Shown piece by piece: positions 25,783 to 35,049 of a stretch of 64,000 bases of DNA. Under the pieces are notes generated by a model. That model ran no database searches, had not been told where the DNA came from, and saw only the letters and a list, made by a program, of their open reading frames with translations. The first letter of the stretch is position 1. Each line of letters opens with the position of its first letter. The position numbers and the translations under genes were made by a program. The stretch is from an uncultured Lachnospiraceae bacterium. Its GTDB lineage: Bacteria; Bacillota; Clostridia; Lachnospirales; Lachnospiraceae. The stretch spans positions 1 to 64,000 of the forward strand of contig CAJTRA010000016.1 in the NCBI GenBank assembly GCA_910578345.1, given 5' to 3'.

Positions 25783-28038
25783 TCAGGAATCGGGAAGGAT
25801 TCTGGCGATTGTTTCCAACAGGATAGGAACGTCAATCGGTTTGGTCAGATGCGCATTCATGCCGCTTTCTGTAGAGAGACGTTTATCACTCTCGAAAGCA
25901 TTGGCTGACAGGGCAATGATCGGGATTCGGGAGAGAACGGGATCTTCGAATCGCCGGATCGTTTCTGTGGCTTTGCGTCCATCCATCAAAGGCATCTGAA
26001 TATCCATCAGAACAAGGGCAAATTCGCCGGGCTTAGACGCTTTCAGCTTTTCAACCGCAACGATACCATCGTTGGCCTGTTCGATGCGGAAGCCAAGTTC
26101 CTGCAACAGTTCTGTCTCGATCTCCAGATTGATCTCGTTGTCGTCTACGAGAAGGATTTTTTGCCCTGCCAGGCGAAGGAGGATGCTGTCACTGGTTTGC
26201 TCTAAGGGAGAGCGGTCTCCGTTCAGACGGAGGGTAAGCGTTACCGTGAAAGCGCTGCCTTCGCCGGGAGTACTCTCGGCTTCTATGGTTCCGTTCATCA
26301 TTTCCGCGATATTCTTGGCAATCGTCAGTCCAAGACCGGTGCCATATATTCCACTGAACGTCGTGTTCCGTTCGCGCTGGAAAGGGTCGAAGATATGTTC
26401 CAGGAATTCCCGGCTGATGCCGATACCGGTGTCTTTTACGACAAATTGGAAGACGGCAAGATCGTTTGGCAGAAGCTCTTTCTCCCGGACGATCACGTCG
26501 ATCCGGCCATTGTTTTCGGTATATTTTATGGCATTGTTTACCAGATTCATGATAAGCTGGCTTAATTTCATGTAGTCACCGTAAACGTCGCAGTGCTGCA
26601 GCCTTGAGAGATCGGTATCGATAACGATCTCCTTATCGGCAGCCTGCGGTTGTGCGGTAGATTTGATCTCGTTCACAAGATCAGTCAGCCGGAATTCCGT
26701 TTCGGTAAGCTGTGTTTCACCGGACTCCATCCAGGAGATTTCCAGAATCTGTTCGATCATATCTAAGAGCTGTCTTCCGGCGATATCGATCTTGTCCAGA
26801 TAATTTTCCACCGTCGCAGGGTCGTCCAAATGTTTTCGTGCCAGGGCCGTATAGCCGAAGACCGCGTTGAGCGGCGTCCGCATATCATGGGACATATTAG
26901 AGAGAAACGTATCCTTGGTACGGTTGGCGCTTTTAGCCTGCTCTAACGCTTCCTCCAGGACTTGCTGCTGTTTGATCTCCTGCATAATTTCATCATCAAC
27001 CCGGCGGTAGCCGATGACAATCTGGGAAATATTCTTATGAGAGCCTACGTTGACAACCCGAAGCTGGAGATACTGTGTCTCACTGTTATGGATAATCCGG
27101 TAGTTCATATAATAGGTTTTGCTTTCAGCAAGCTTCTCCCGGATATAATCGGGGGCCATGACTTTGGCTACCAGATTACGGTCTTCTGGATGAACCCATG
27201 TTTTGACATAGTCTGTGATATAGTCGCTGAATCCCAGAGTGTGGACGGAAGCTTTAAAGAGACGTTCTGTCCTTACACTCATCCGGTAGGGGAGGATTTT
27301 GTCCGTGTTGAGATCGACATATAGGATCGATTCATAGTTGACACTGAGTCCCTCAATGACTTCGAGACGGCGCAGATGTTCCTGATAGATCAGATTCCGT
27401 TCTTCATCGTAAGATTTCATCAAAGTGCGCAGTTTCATTTCACTTTCGGCTGTGGCATTTTGGACCAGAGTATGCTGATCGGAAATGATCTTTTGCCGTT
27501 TCTCGGTGGCATCACTGATGAAAACATAGAAAATATTGCCGATCGTTTCACTGCGCACGAAATGACCGTAGTCTTCAATCCATCTGATGGCCCCGTCTTT
27601 GCAGCGGATGCGGTATTCCACATAATCCAGATCATACTTGCTGTCAGAGATCTGCTCTATGATGCTTGCTTCGACCGCTTCGAGATCATCAGGGTGTACC
27701 ATTCCCTTAAAAGAATTGCCAGTCAGTTGACGGAATTCCGCTATTGTGTCACAATGAAAAATACGCAGAAGCGCCTGATTCACATAGATGATCTGTTCCT
27801 CATCATCTGCATGGTAGATAAAAAAACCGCCGGGCATCTGGTTCATAAACCGGATAATGCCATTCTGGGCAGGAAGCTGGTATTCGTCGAGCATTGCGGG
27901 AAGCCGTTGGCCGGACAGGGAAGTCTGTCCTTCCTGTAGGGCGGCAAGAAAATCCGGATTTGCCTTTACCTGACCGGAAATATCCAGCAATGTCAAGATA
28001 TATTCAATGATATTGTGATCTGCCTGATGTTCACTCAT
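25783..28038 (-). CDS. Hybrid sensor histidine kinase with PAS domains and receiver
   Basis: The 751-residue protein has an N-terminal PAS region (YHADDEEQIIYVNQALLRIF) with a PAC segment, then a second PAS-like sensor. A HisKA box follows (NMSHDMRTPLNAVFGYT, phospho-His near residue 383), then a HATPase (NNAIKYTE, DTGIGIS, GTGLGLTIAK) and a C-terminal receiver (LLVDDNEINL, phospho-Asp in LMDIQMPLMDG near residue 676). No membrane segment is evident, so it probably senses a cytoplasmic signal. No response regulator with an output domain is adjacent. The start at 28038 (MSEHQ) is preferred over an earlier one at 28119. Confidence 0.88.
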   Translation of the reverse strand: MSEHQADHNIIEYILTLLDISGQVKANPDFLAALQEGQTSLSGQRLPAMLDEYQLPAQNGIIRFMNQMPGGFFIYHADDEEQIIYVNQALLRIFHCDTIAEFRQLTGNSFKGMVHPDDLEAVEASIIEQISDSKYDLDYVEYRIRCKDGAIRWIEDYGHFVRSETIGNIFYVFISDATEKRQKIISDQHTLVQNATAESEMKLRTLMKSYDEERNLIYQEHLRRLEVIEGLSVNYESILYVDLNTDKILPYRMSVRTERLFKASVHTLGFSDYITDYVKTWVHPEDRNLVAKVMAPDYIREKLAESKTYYMNYRIIHNSETQYLQLRVVNVGSHKNISQIVIGYRRVDDEIMQEIKQQQVLEEALEQAKSANRTKDTFLSNMSHDMRTPLNAVFGYTALARKHLDDPATVENYLDKIDIAGRQLLDMIEQILEISWMESGETQLTETEFRLTDLVNEIKSTAQPQAADKEIVIDTDLSRLQHCDVYGDYMKLSQLIMNLVNNAIKYTENNGRIDVIVREKELLPNDLAVFQFVVKDTGIGISREFLEHIFDPFQRERNTTFSGIYGTGLGLTIAKNIAEMMNGTIEAESTPGEGSAFTVTLTLRLNGDRSPLEQTSDSILLRLAGQKILLVDDNEINLEIETELLQELGFRIEQANDGIVAVEKLKASKPGEFALVLMDIQMPLMDGRKATETIRRFEDPVLSRIPIIALSANAFESDKRLSTESGMNAHLTKPIDVPILLETIARILPDS

Positions 28039-28232
28039 AATCCCAATTCCTAACTCGTGTATTGATGTACTCCAGAAAAGTTTATCATAGATTAACTGTC
28101 TTGTCATTAAAGGAGTCAAAAGTTTTCAACCGTTTTCAAAAGCCGTACCTGTTGGCGGTCCCCTGGCATTCTGGGCCGGCGTGCGGGTGTACAGGCAGTA
28201 TCAGGTGTCGGGAAGAGGAGCATAAGATGCGT

Positions 28233-29222
28233 TCATTCCCTGGTCGTTCCTCCATAGGCATAAGCTACAGGCAGGCAGATCAGCGGCGGTTTGGCCTGTC
28301 TGTTTTCCTGCAGGAGAAGTTCCACGCACATCTCTGCAATCTCCGGCACGGGCTGCACGATGGTGGAGCAGATGTATTCCTGATCTCCGAAATGCCTTGC
28401 GCCGTCAAAGCCGATGACCTGCACGTCGTCTGGCACATGAAGTCCTAAGCTTAGGAGCATCTTGATGACCGAGTGGGCAAGCGTATCCGTCACACAGAAG
28501 ATGCCGTCGAAAGACAGTTTGCCATCTTGCATATGTTCTCTCAGAAAATCCTCAAATTTCTCGTAAGGTTCCCCATCGTTTAAGATCTTCATCTCGTAAG
28601 TAAGGCCGCGGGAGAGACAGCCATTCTCGAAACCGGCCTTCCGCTTGTTGGGTTCATTGCATAAGGAAGAGCCGATGCGCAGAAAGGCCACATTGCGGCA
28701 GCCCAAGTCGGCCAGCTTCTCAGCAGCCATCTGCCCGCCGGCAAAATTATCGCTGGCCACACAGGGAATCCTGGCGCTTATGGAACGGTCGATGGCCACA
28801 AAAGGCGTGGCGTCGTCCAGAACGAGGGCGGGATTGTAAGTGAGGCCGATGATACCGTCCACTTTATTCTGCTGTGCCATCGCCACATATTCCTGTTCCA
28901 GTCCCGGATCGTAATCCGTGGAGCACAGCAGCATCTTGTATTTGCGCTTTAAGAGCGCGAGATTGATGTGATAGACCAGCGTTGCAAAGAATGGAAGATA
29001 CGTATTGGGGACCAGCAGCGCGACAGTGTGCGTCCTATTTGCTTTCAGGCCTTGGGCGTAACTGTTGACTTGATAATTCAATTTACTGATCGCTTCCTCG
29101 ACACGGATCCTATACGATTCTCCCACGGGAAGTCCATTTACAACTTTCGATACGGTGCCCAGTGCGACGCCGGCTTCTTTTGCCACGTCTTTCATGGTAG
29201 GGGTGGAGCTTGTCTTTTCCAT
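28233..29222 (-). CDS. LacI-family repressor of the sucrose/fructan module
   Basis: The 329-residue protein has an N-terminal LacI helix-turn-helix TMKDVAKEAGVALGTVSKVV (residues about 9-28) and a periplasmic-binding-like effector domain. It is divergent from a sugar ABC transporter, GH32 hydrolase and fructokinase, so sucrose, fructose or fructooligosaccharide is the likely inducer. Two copies of a palindromic operator lie in the divergent region. Ribosome binding at ATG 29222 is weak; TTG at 29237 is the alternative start. Confidence 0.88.
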   Translation of the reverse strand: MEKTSSTPTMKDVAKEAGVALGTVSKVVNGLPVGESYRIRVEEAISKLNYQVNSYAQGLKANRTHTVALLVPNTYLPFFATLVYHINLALLKRKYKMLLCSTDYDPGLEQEYVAMAQQNKVDGIIGLTYNPALVLDDATPFVAIDRSISARIPCVASDNFAGGQMAAEKLADLGCRNVAFLRIGSSLCNEPNKRKAGFENGCLSRGLTYEMKILNDGEPYEKFEDFLREHMQDGKLSFDGIFCVTDTLAHSVIKMLLSLGLHVPDDVQVIGFDGARHFGDQEYICSTIVQPVPEIAEMCVELLLQENRQAKPPLICLPVAYAYGGTTRE

Positions 29223-29280
29223 AATAGAGGAGATCAAACCTTTCTTTTATGTTTTGTTTCATACATCATCTTTTATAGTC

Positions 29281-29309
29281 ATTATAGTATAACGGAAAAA
29301 GATTGTAAA
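29281..29309 (-). promoter_or_regulatory. Sigma-A promoter of the LacI-family gene
   Basis: On the minus strand TTTACA (29304-29309), a 17-bp spacer and a perfect TATAAT (29281-29286). It gives a leader of about 50 bases. Confidence 0.75.
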
Positions 29310-29332
29310 CCTATGTCAGACAGGTCTTACAC

Positions 29333-29349
29333 GAAACGTTTCATGAAAA
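29333..29349. promoter_or_regulatory. LacI-type operator, copy 1
   Basis: GAAACGTTTCATGAAAA contains the perfect LacI-like palindrome GAAACGTTTC and the overlapping palindrome TTTCATGAAA. It shares the 14-mer AACGTTTCATGAAA with copy 2, 152 bp away. It lies upstream of the repressor's own -35 box. Confidence 0.7.
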
Positions 29350-29439
29350 GAAATTCATCTATTTTAACAAAACTGACAAACTGTATTTGTGAAAAAGTAC
29401 AGAAAGTATAAAAAATGCCAGAAAAATAGAGAAATAATA

Positions 29440-29468
29440 TTGCTTTTATCATGATGAAGTGGTATTTT
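29440..29468 (+). promoter_or_regulatory. Candidate promoter of the sugar transporter operon
   Basis: TTGCTT (29440-29445), 17-bp spacer, TATTTT (29463-29468) with an extended TG. The match is moderate, but the position, just ahead of operator copy 2, makes sense for repression. Confidence 0.4.
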
Positions 29469-29483
29469 AGAAACAACAAAACG

Positions 29484-29501
29484 TGTAACGTTTCATGAAA
29501 C
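29484..29501. promoter_or_regulatory. LacI-type operator, copy 2
   Basis: TGTAACGTTTCATGAAAC includes the 12-bp perfect palindrome GTTTCATGAAAC and the 14-mer shared with copy 1. It lies 16-33 bases after the candidate -10 element, so a bound repressor would block initiation or early elongation. Confidence 0.7.
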
Positions 29502-29653
29502 AAATCATACATAACGGAAATGAGATGAAAAGCAAAAGTATGGACCTTTCGATCACGAGTTTGCGGCTTTGGCATGGAAGCGAAGACGGAAGAGAGTGGA
29601 ACGATTACATGGCAGTAAAAGGTAACGGCTTTCATAGAAGAGAGGAGAACGAA

Positions 29654-30592
29654 ATGAGTAAGAACAAGTCAAAGGCCGCGGCAGCGGTTATGACACAGAG
29701 ACCCCTGAAAAAGCGGATCATGGATAACTGGCAGTTGTACGCCATGCTGGCGGTTCCGGTCCTGCTGACGATCGTGTATAAGTACATACCCATGTACGGC
29801 ATCCAGATCGCCTTTCGGGATTACAAGGCGAGCAAAGGATTTACGGGAAGTGAGTGGGTCGGACTGGAATGGTTCCTGCGCTTTTTCAGTGCGCCGACTT
29901 TCTGGCGTATGATCAGGAACACGGTGCTGCTGAGTTTGTTCAGTCTGTTGTGGAGTTTCCCGATTCCGATCATCCTGGCGCTGTTGTTAAACCAGATGCG
30001 GTTTCACCGCTTCAAACGGGTCACGCAGACGGTGCTGTACGCGCCGCATTTCATATCGACCATGGTCATCTGCGGTATGATCCGTATTTTCCTCAGTCCT
30101 TCGGGCGGGCTGATCAACCTGATCGCAGGCACCTCCATCGATTTCCTTACGGAGTCGGCGGCTTTTCGGACCATCTATATCGCCTCCGGGATCTGGCAGG
30201 ATGCAGGCTGGGGCATCATTATCTACATGGCTACCCTGGCAAATATCGACACCTCGCTCTATGAAGCGGCCAAGGTGGACGGGGCATCGCTGTTCCAGCG
30301 GATCCGCCATATCGATATTCCGGGATTGACCTCCATCATGGTACTGAACCTGATCATGAGCGCCGGCAGTCTGATGAACGTGGGATTCGAGAAGGTCTGG
30401 CTTCTGCAGACGGACTTAAACAAAGCCACCAGCGATGTGATCTCCGTCTATGTGTACCAACAGGGTATCGAAAACGCCAAGTACAGTTACTCTACGGCGG
30501 TGGGACTTTTTAACACGGTGATCAATATTATCCTGTTGATTGTGGTCAATAAGCTGGCCGGCAGGATATCCGACGAGACGAGCTTTCTGTAG
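29654..30592 (+). CDS. Sugar ABC transporter permease (LplB/CUT1 type)
   Basis: The 312-residue protein has six predicted helices. The EAA coupling loop EAAKVDGASLFQRIRHIDIP lies at about residues 205-224. The N-terminal YKYIPMYGIQIAFRDYK is typical of LplB-like permeases of the CUT1 family, which import oligosaccharides. The start at 29654 follows AGAGGAGA; the open frame extends upstream into the operator and is not coding there. It forms the channel with the next gene. Confidence 0.9.
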   Translation: MSKNKSKAAAAVMTQRPLKKRIMDNWQLYAMLAVPVLLTIVYKYIPMYGIQIAFRDYKASKGFTGSEWVGLEWFLRFFSAPTFWRMIRNTVLLSLFSLLWSFPIPIILALLLNQMRFHRFKRVTQTVLYAPHFISTMVICGMIRIFLSPSGGLINLIAGTSIDFLTESAAFRTIYIASGIWQDAGWGIIIYMATLANIDTSLYEAAKVDGASLFQRIRHIDIPGLTSIMVLNLIMSAGSLMNVGFEKVWLLQTDLNKATSDVISVYVYQQGIENAKYSYSTAVGLFNTVINIILLIVVNKLAGRISDETSFL

Positions 30593-30608
30593 CATTTTCA
30601 ATCGTGAG

Positions 30609-30638
30609 ATTTGTGTCAGCGCGCTGCTTGTCACAAAT
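30609..30638 (+). other. Intercistronic hairpin between the two permease genes
   Basis: ATTTGTG (30609-30615) pairs with CACAAAT (30632-30638). There is no T-run, so it is more likely an RNA processing or stability element than a terminator. Confidence 0.4.
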
Positions 30639-30673
30639 TCCTTCAAAGAAGCGGCGCAGAAATGGAGTGAACA

Positions 30674-31582
30674 ATGAGAACAAAGACAAAAAGCGGGAAA
30701 CTGTCAGGGTTTTCCGAGAGGACAAGTGACATTATTCTGGTGGTGATCTGTGCGGTCGTGTTGTTTCTGGTAGCCTATCCGCTATATTATGTTCTGATCG
30801 CATCGGTATCGGATCCGTACGACGTGTATGCGGGCAAGACCTTCCTGCTGCCAAGTCGGTTTACCCTGGAAGGCTATAAGGCGGTGTTTGCGGAGCCGCA
30901 GATCCTGACGGGACTGCTCAACAGCTTCAAATATACGATCATCGGTACGGTGTTCTCGGTGGTGGTGCTGTATCTGACGGCCTATCCGCTGAGCATTAAG
31001 GGACTGCCGGGACGGAAATTCTTAAGCATCTTTTTTATCATCACCATGTATTTCGGCGGCGGAATGGTCCCGACCTATTTGATCGTTAAGCATACCGGAC
31101 TGATCAATAACATGTGGGCGCTGTTTTTGCCTGGCGGCGTTGCGGTGGGTAACATGATCATCGTGCGCAACTTCTTCGAAAACAGCATTCCGAAGGAGAT
31201 GACGGAAGCAGCGCAGATCGACGGCGCTTCCAAGTGGAAGACTTTTATCCAGATCGTAGTGCCCTTAAGCCGCTCCATCATGGCGGTGATGGTAGTGTTC
31301 AGCATGGTGGCTTACTGGAACGACTGGTTCACCTCCCTGATCTATCTGCCGTCCCCGGAAAGGGCGCCCCTACCGCTTGTGCTGCGCAACATCCTGATCA
31401 AGAGTTCCGCCAGCGCCAGCCAGGCCAGCACCATCTCCGGCGGGTTTGCGGAGCTGAATAAGATGACGGAGATGATCAAGTTTTCTTCCATTATCATTGC
31501 GGCGCTGCCGATGCTTGTCATCTATCCGTTCGTACAGAAGTATTTTGAAAAAGGCTTTATGGCCGGTGCCGTAAAGGGTTAA
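30674..31582 (+). CDS. Sugar ABC transporter permease (LplC/YtcP, CUT1 type)
   Basis: The 302-residue second permease subunit has six helices and an EAA loop reading EAAQIDGASKWKTFIQIVVP. The motif FLLPSRFTLEGYKAVF is typical of YtcP/LplC members. It works with the preceding permease and the downstream lipoprotein. No ATPase gene is present in the cluster, so a shared MsmK/UgpC-like ATPase elsewhere is inferred. Confidence 0.9.
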   Translation: MRTKTKSGKLSGFSERTSDIILVVICAVVLFLVAYPLYYVLIASVSDPYDVYAGKTFLLPSRFTLEGYKAVFAEPQILTGLLNSFKYTIIGTVFSVVVLYLTAYPLSIKGLPGRKFLSIFFIITMYFGGGMVPTYLIVKHTGLINNMWALFLPGGVAVGNMIIVRNFFENSIPKEMTEAAQIDGASKWKTFIQIVVPLSRSIMAVMVVFSMVAYWNDWFTSLIYLPSPERAPLPLVLRNILIKSSASASQASTISGGFAELNKMTEMIKFSSIIIAALPMLVIYPFVQKYFEKGFMAGAVKG

Positions 31583-31591
31583 AAGGTTGAT

Positions 31592-33349
31592 TTGAACAGA
31601 AAGGCGGTTTGTGTTATGATAAAATGCAAGGAGCAGAACAGATGCTTTCAGGAAACAGACTATGCAGGCGCAGCGGCGGTGCATGGCAGCAGAAGAAGAC
31701 TGGCCGGTGTGGCGCTCATCATGGGGCTTTCCTTATCGGTCACGGCATGCGGCGGCAAGGAGTTTGGCCATCATGAAAAGGGAGTGGCCAACCCCGACAC
31801 GACCCAGACAGCGTTTGCCATCATGGGCGCGCAGAGTGCACTCAGTCCCGGCTATGACGACAATGTGGTATTAAACGAGTTGCAGGCGGATACGGGGATC
31901 TCCATCGACTGGACGACCATGAGCGAGTCACTGGCGGAGCAGGTTAACATCCGGATCGCCGGAGAAGAACTGCCGGATGCCTTTATGGGTGTGGGTTTCA
32001 GTAACTATGATATTTCCCGTTACGGGGACGACGGTACTTTCATCGATCTGACGCCCTATCTGACGGAAGAATATATGCCGAACTTAAGCAGAATCTTAGA
32101 GGAAAATCCGGATATCCGCAGCGCGATTACCATGGACGACGGTTATATTTACGGTCTTCCGTCGGGAGAGCGCATGGGGACGGCGGGGATCGGCGCGGCG
32201 GAAGATTACAGCATCTATTCCGTCCCGCAGTTTTCCATGATCAACAAGGCGTGGCTGGACGATCTGGGGCTTCCCGTTCCCACGACGCTTGATCAGCTGC
32301 ACACCGCGCTCAAGGCCTTTAAGGATAATGATATGAGTGCCAAATATTACGGCAACGCGGCAGGCAGTACCATTCCCATGAGTACCGGGTTCGACGAGTG
32401 GTGCTGGGGACAGAATATTTTCTATGCCGGGTTCGGCTTTACCAACTGGCCCAACGACGTCTGTAAGGACCTGGTGCTGCGCGACGACGGCACGGTTGAC
32501 TTTATCTGTGTGTCGGATGATTACCGTAGGGCGGTGACTTACTTCCATGACTGGTATGCGGAAGGACTGATGGATCCGGAGATGTTCAGCCAGACGGATT
32601 CCCAGCTGATCTCGAAATGCTCTCAGGGTTATGTGGGTGTTGCTACCTGGTGGTACATAGAAGAAGTGATGGGCGATCATGCCGGGGATTATGTGTTCCT
32701 GCCGGTCTTAGACGGACCGGACGGTACTCACAATGTGACCATCCGTACCGGCGGCGGGATCGGCAGCGGCAACCTGAATATCACGAAGGCGTGTAAAAGC
32801 CCGGCCAATCTGCTGAAATTCTTCGACAAATGGTATGAGCCGGAGAATGTCATGCAGCTGCAGTATGGCCCGATCGGCGTCTATTTTACCGAACAGGATG
32901 AGAACGGTGTATGGCAGAGCATTTCGGACGAGGAGAGTCGTGCGCAGTATGGGAAGAGCAGCGGCGAACTGAAAGGCGAATGGGAAGTGGCCGGGCCGAA
33001 GCTGATCTTAAGCGACTATTACCAGACCACCTTTAAAATGGAGGACAGAGCCATCGAGCGTCTGACGGATCTGTATGACTACTGGATGCCTTACGTGGAT
33101 TCTACGGCGACCTATCCGGTGGACTGCGTCTATACCAGCAGGGAACTTGACGATATCGACTGGTATAAGGCAAGCTTCGAGAGCGCGGTGGCGGAGCAGG
33201 AGGGTCTGTGGCTGAAGAACGGCGGCCCCACGGATGAAGAGTGGGAAAGCTATGTCGAATATCTGCGGAATAAATGCGGGATGGACAAGCTGCTAAAAGT
33301 CTATCAGGCGGCCTACGACAGATATGCGGGCGTGGAGAACGCCGAGTGA
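31592..33349 (+). CDS. Sugar ABC transporter solute-binding lipoprotein
   Basis: The 585-residue extracellular binding protein has a signal with a lipobox ending SVTACGG (Cys about residue 53 from the first start). The long size, W-rich C-lobe (DWYAEGLMDPEMF, WYEPENVMQLQYGP) and partner permeases fit the LipO/YtcQ group of large CUT1 receptors. From context it should bind sucrose or fructooligosaccharides. The N-terminus is uncertain: TTG at 31592 has AAAAGG 5 bases upstream, while ATG at 31616 has a more distant AAAGG. Confidence 0.87.
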   Translation: MNRKAVCVMIKCKEQNRCFQETDYAGAAAVHGSRRRLAGVALIMGLSLSVTACGGKEFGHHEKGVANPDTTQTAFAIMGAQSALSPGYDDNVVLNELQADTGISIDWTTMSESLAEQVNIRIAGEELPDAFMGVGFSNYDISRYGDDGTFIDLTPYLTEEYMPNLSRILEENPDIRSAITMDDGYIYGLPSGERMGTAGIGAAEDYSIYSVPQFSMINKAWLDDLGLPVPTTLDQLHTALKAFKDNDMSAKYYGNAAGSTIPMSTGFDEWCWGQNIFYAGFGFTNWPNDVCKDLVLRDDGTVDFICVSDDYRRAVTYFHDWYAEGLMDPEMFSQTDSQLISKCSQGYVGVATWWYIEEVMGDHAGDYVFLPVLDGPDGTHNVTIRTGGGIGSGNLNITKACKSPANLLKFFDKWYEPENVMQLQYGPIGVYFTEQDENGVWQSISDEESRAQYGKSSGELKGEWEVAGPKLILSDYYQTTFKMEDRAIERLTDLYDYWMPYVDSTATYPVDCVYTSRELDDIDWYKASFESAVAEQEGLWLKNGGPTDEEWESYVEYLRNKCGMDKLLKVYQAAYDRYAGVENAE

Positions 33350-33462
33350 GAAGTACACTTTTGTTCTGATCGGGAGATCGTTTCGGAAGTTAAGACAGGT
33401 TACAGTAAGGCTCTACGGATATACGGCAGAAAAGAAAATGACGACAGAAGGAGAATTTGAAC

Positions 33463-34956
33463 ATGACAAGCCAGATTTTACGGGATGCGAGAAGATACGA
33501 GGAGGAAATGGAGCAAAAGATCGCGGCAGAGCCGCGGCCGGATTTTCATCTGTCTGCGCGGGTGGGATGGATGAACGATCCCAACGGTTTCTCCTATTAT
33601 AAAGGGGAATATCATATGTTCTATCAGTATCATCCGTTCAGCCCCTACTGGGGGCCCATGCACTGGGGCCATGCGGTGAGTACAGATCTGCTGCACTGGA
33701 AGCAGCTGCCGGCGGCGCTGGCGCCGGATATGGATTATGACAGGGACGGCTGTTTTTCCGGCAGTGCGGTCGTAATGCCGGACGGCAGACATCTGCTGAT
33801 GTATACGGGCGTGGTCAAGGAGACCCAGAAGGACGGCAGCAGCAGAGAGGTGCAGACGCAGTGCGTTGCAGTGGGAGACGGGCTGGACTATGAGAAGTAT
33901 GCGGGCAATCCGGTACTGGACAGTAAGCAGCTTCCGGAAAACGGCAGCCGGTTTGACTTCCGCGATCCCAAATTGTGGCGGACGGCGGATGGTACTTACC
34001 GCTGCGTGGCGGGCAACTGTACGCCGGAGCACGACGGACAGATTCTTCTTTACAGCAGCCCGGACGGATTTACGTGGAAATTCGAGCGGATCCTGGCCTC
34101 CAACCAGGGCCGTTTCGGCAGGATGTGGGAATGCCCGGACTTCTTTATGCTGGATGGTAAGGCAGTGCTGATTACCAGCCCCCAGGATATGATGCCTCAG
34201 GGATTTGAATATCATAACGGAAACGGGACGCTGTGCCTGATCGGGACCTTTGACGAGAAGACGGAGGAATTTCATGAGGAGGCCAACCAGGCGGTCGATT
34301 ACGGCATTGACTTCTATGCGCCTCAGACAGTGGCGGCGCCGGACGGCCGCAGGATCATGATCGGCTGGATGCAGAACTGGGATACCTGTAACCTGCACGC
34401 TCCAAGCCGTCCGTGGTTTGGACAGATGAGCCTGCCAAGGGAATTGTCTGTTCGGAACGGTCGTCTTTACCAGCAGCCGGTCCGGGAGATTGAGGCGATG
34501 CGGGAACAGAAAGTCTGCCATGAAAATGTGACCTTTACGGATATCATCCGGCTTCCTGGAGTGAAAGGCCGTAAGATTGACATGGAGCTGCAGATCCGTC
34601 CGGCGGATGCAGAGAAGATTTACCGGAAATTTGCGGTGCGTTTCGCACAGGACGACACTTATCAAACTTCTGTCAGTTTCCGGCCTTATGAGTCCATTTT
34701 AAAGATCGACCGCAAGCATTCCGGTTCCAGACGGGCCATCATTCATCAGCGCCGCTGCCTGGTGAATAACAGCGATAGCAGAAAAGGAATTCTTAAGATC
34801 CGTTTGATCCTGGATTATTTCAGCGCGGAAGTCTTTGTCAATGACGGAGAGTATGCGCTCTCAGCGACTCTCTATACGGATGCTGCCGTGGACGGCATTT
34901 CTTTCTTTGCGGATGGTCAAGTGACGATGGATGTGGTACACTATACGTTGAAGTAG
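33463..34956 (+). CDS. Glycoside hydrolase family 32 beta-fructosidase (sucrose/sucrose-6-P hydrolase)
   Basis: The 497-residue GH32 enzyme has the nucleophile motif WMNDPNG (about residues 35-41), the transition-state Asp in FRDPKLW (about 165-171) and the acid/base Glu in WECPDFF (about 224-230). A C-terminal beta-sandwich follows. It hydrolyses terminal fructosyl bonds of sucrose or fructans. There is no signal peptide, so it acts on imported sugar. The ATG at 33463 is 9 bases after AAGGAG. The next gene is a fructokinase that would phosphorylate the released fructose. Confidence 0.93.
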   Translation: MTSQILRDARRYEEEMEQKIAAEPRPDFHLSARVGWMNDPNGFSYYKGEYHMFYQYHPFSPYWGPMHWGHAVSTDLLHWKQLPAALAPDMDYDRDGCFSGSAVVMPDGRHLLMYTGVVKETQKDGSSREVQTQCVAVGDGLDYEKYAGNPVLDSKQLPENGSRFDFRDPKLWRTADGTYRCVAGNCTPEHDGQILLYSSPDGFTWKFERILASNQGRFGRMWECPDFFMLDGKAVLITSPQDMMPQGFEYHNGNGTLCLIGTFDEKTEEFHEEANQAVDYGIDFYAPQTVAAPDGRRIMIGWMQNWDTCNLHAPSRPWFGQMSLPRELSVRNGRLYQQPVREIEAMREQKVCHENVTFTDIIRLPGVKGRKIDMELQIRPADAEKIYRKFAVRFAQDDTYQTSVSFRPYESILKIDRKHSGSRRAIIHQRRCLVNNSDSRKGILKIRLILDYFSAEVFVNDGEYALSATLYTDAAVDGISFFADGQVTMDVVHYTLK

Positions 34957-34992
34957 GAAAAGTGAGCACTTGCACCGTACTTTTCATGGGAG

Positions 34993-35014
34993 TTTGTGTC
35001 AGAGATGACATAAA
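34993..35014 (+). other. Intercistronic hairpin with GNRA-type loop
   Basis: TTTGTGTCA pairs with TGACATAAA (one G-U pair) around a GAGA tetraloop. No T-run follows. The 5' arm repeats the TTTGTGTCAG sequence of the hairpin at 30609. Confidence 0.4.
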
Positions 35015-35049
35015 GGTACAAGGATGTGCAGGGAAGGAGCAGACAGACT

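Noticed and set aside
33478..34665. A 395-codon open frame on the minus strand opposite the GH32 gene
   Set aside because: It is fully antisense to a gene with clear GH32 motifs, has no ribosome binding site, and its Arg/His/Leu-rich composition is typical of the reverse frame of GC-rich codons.
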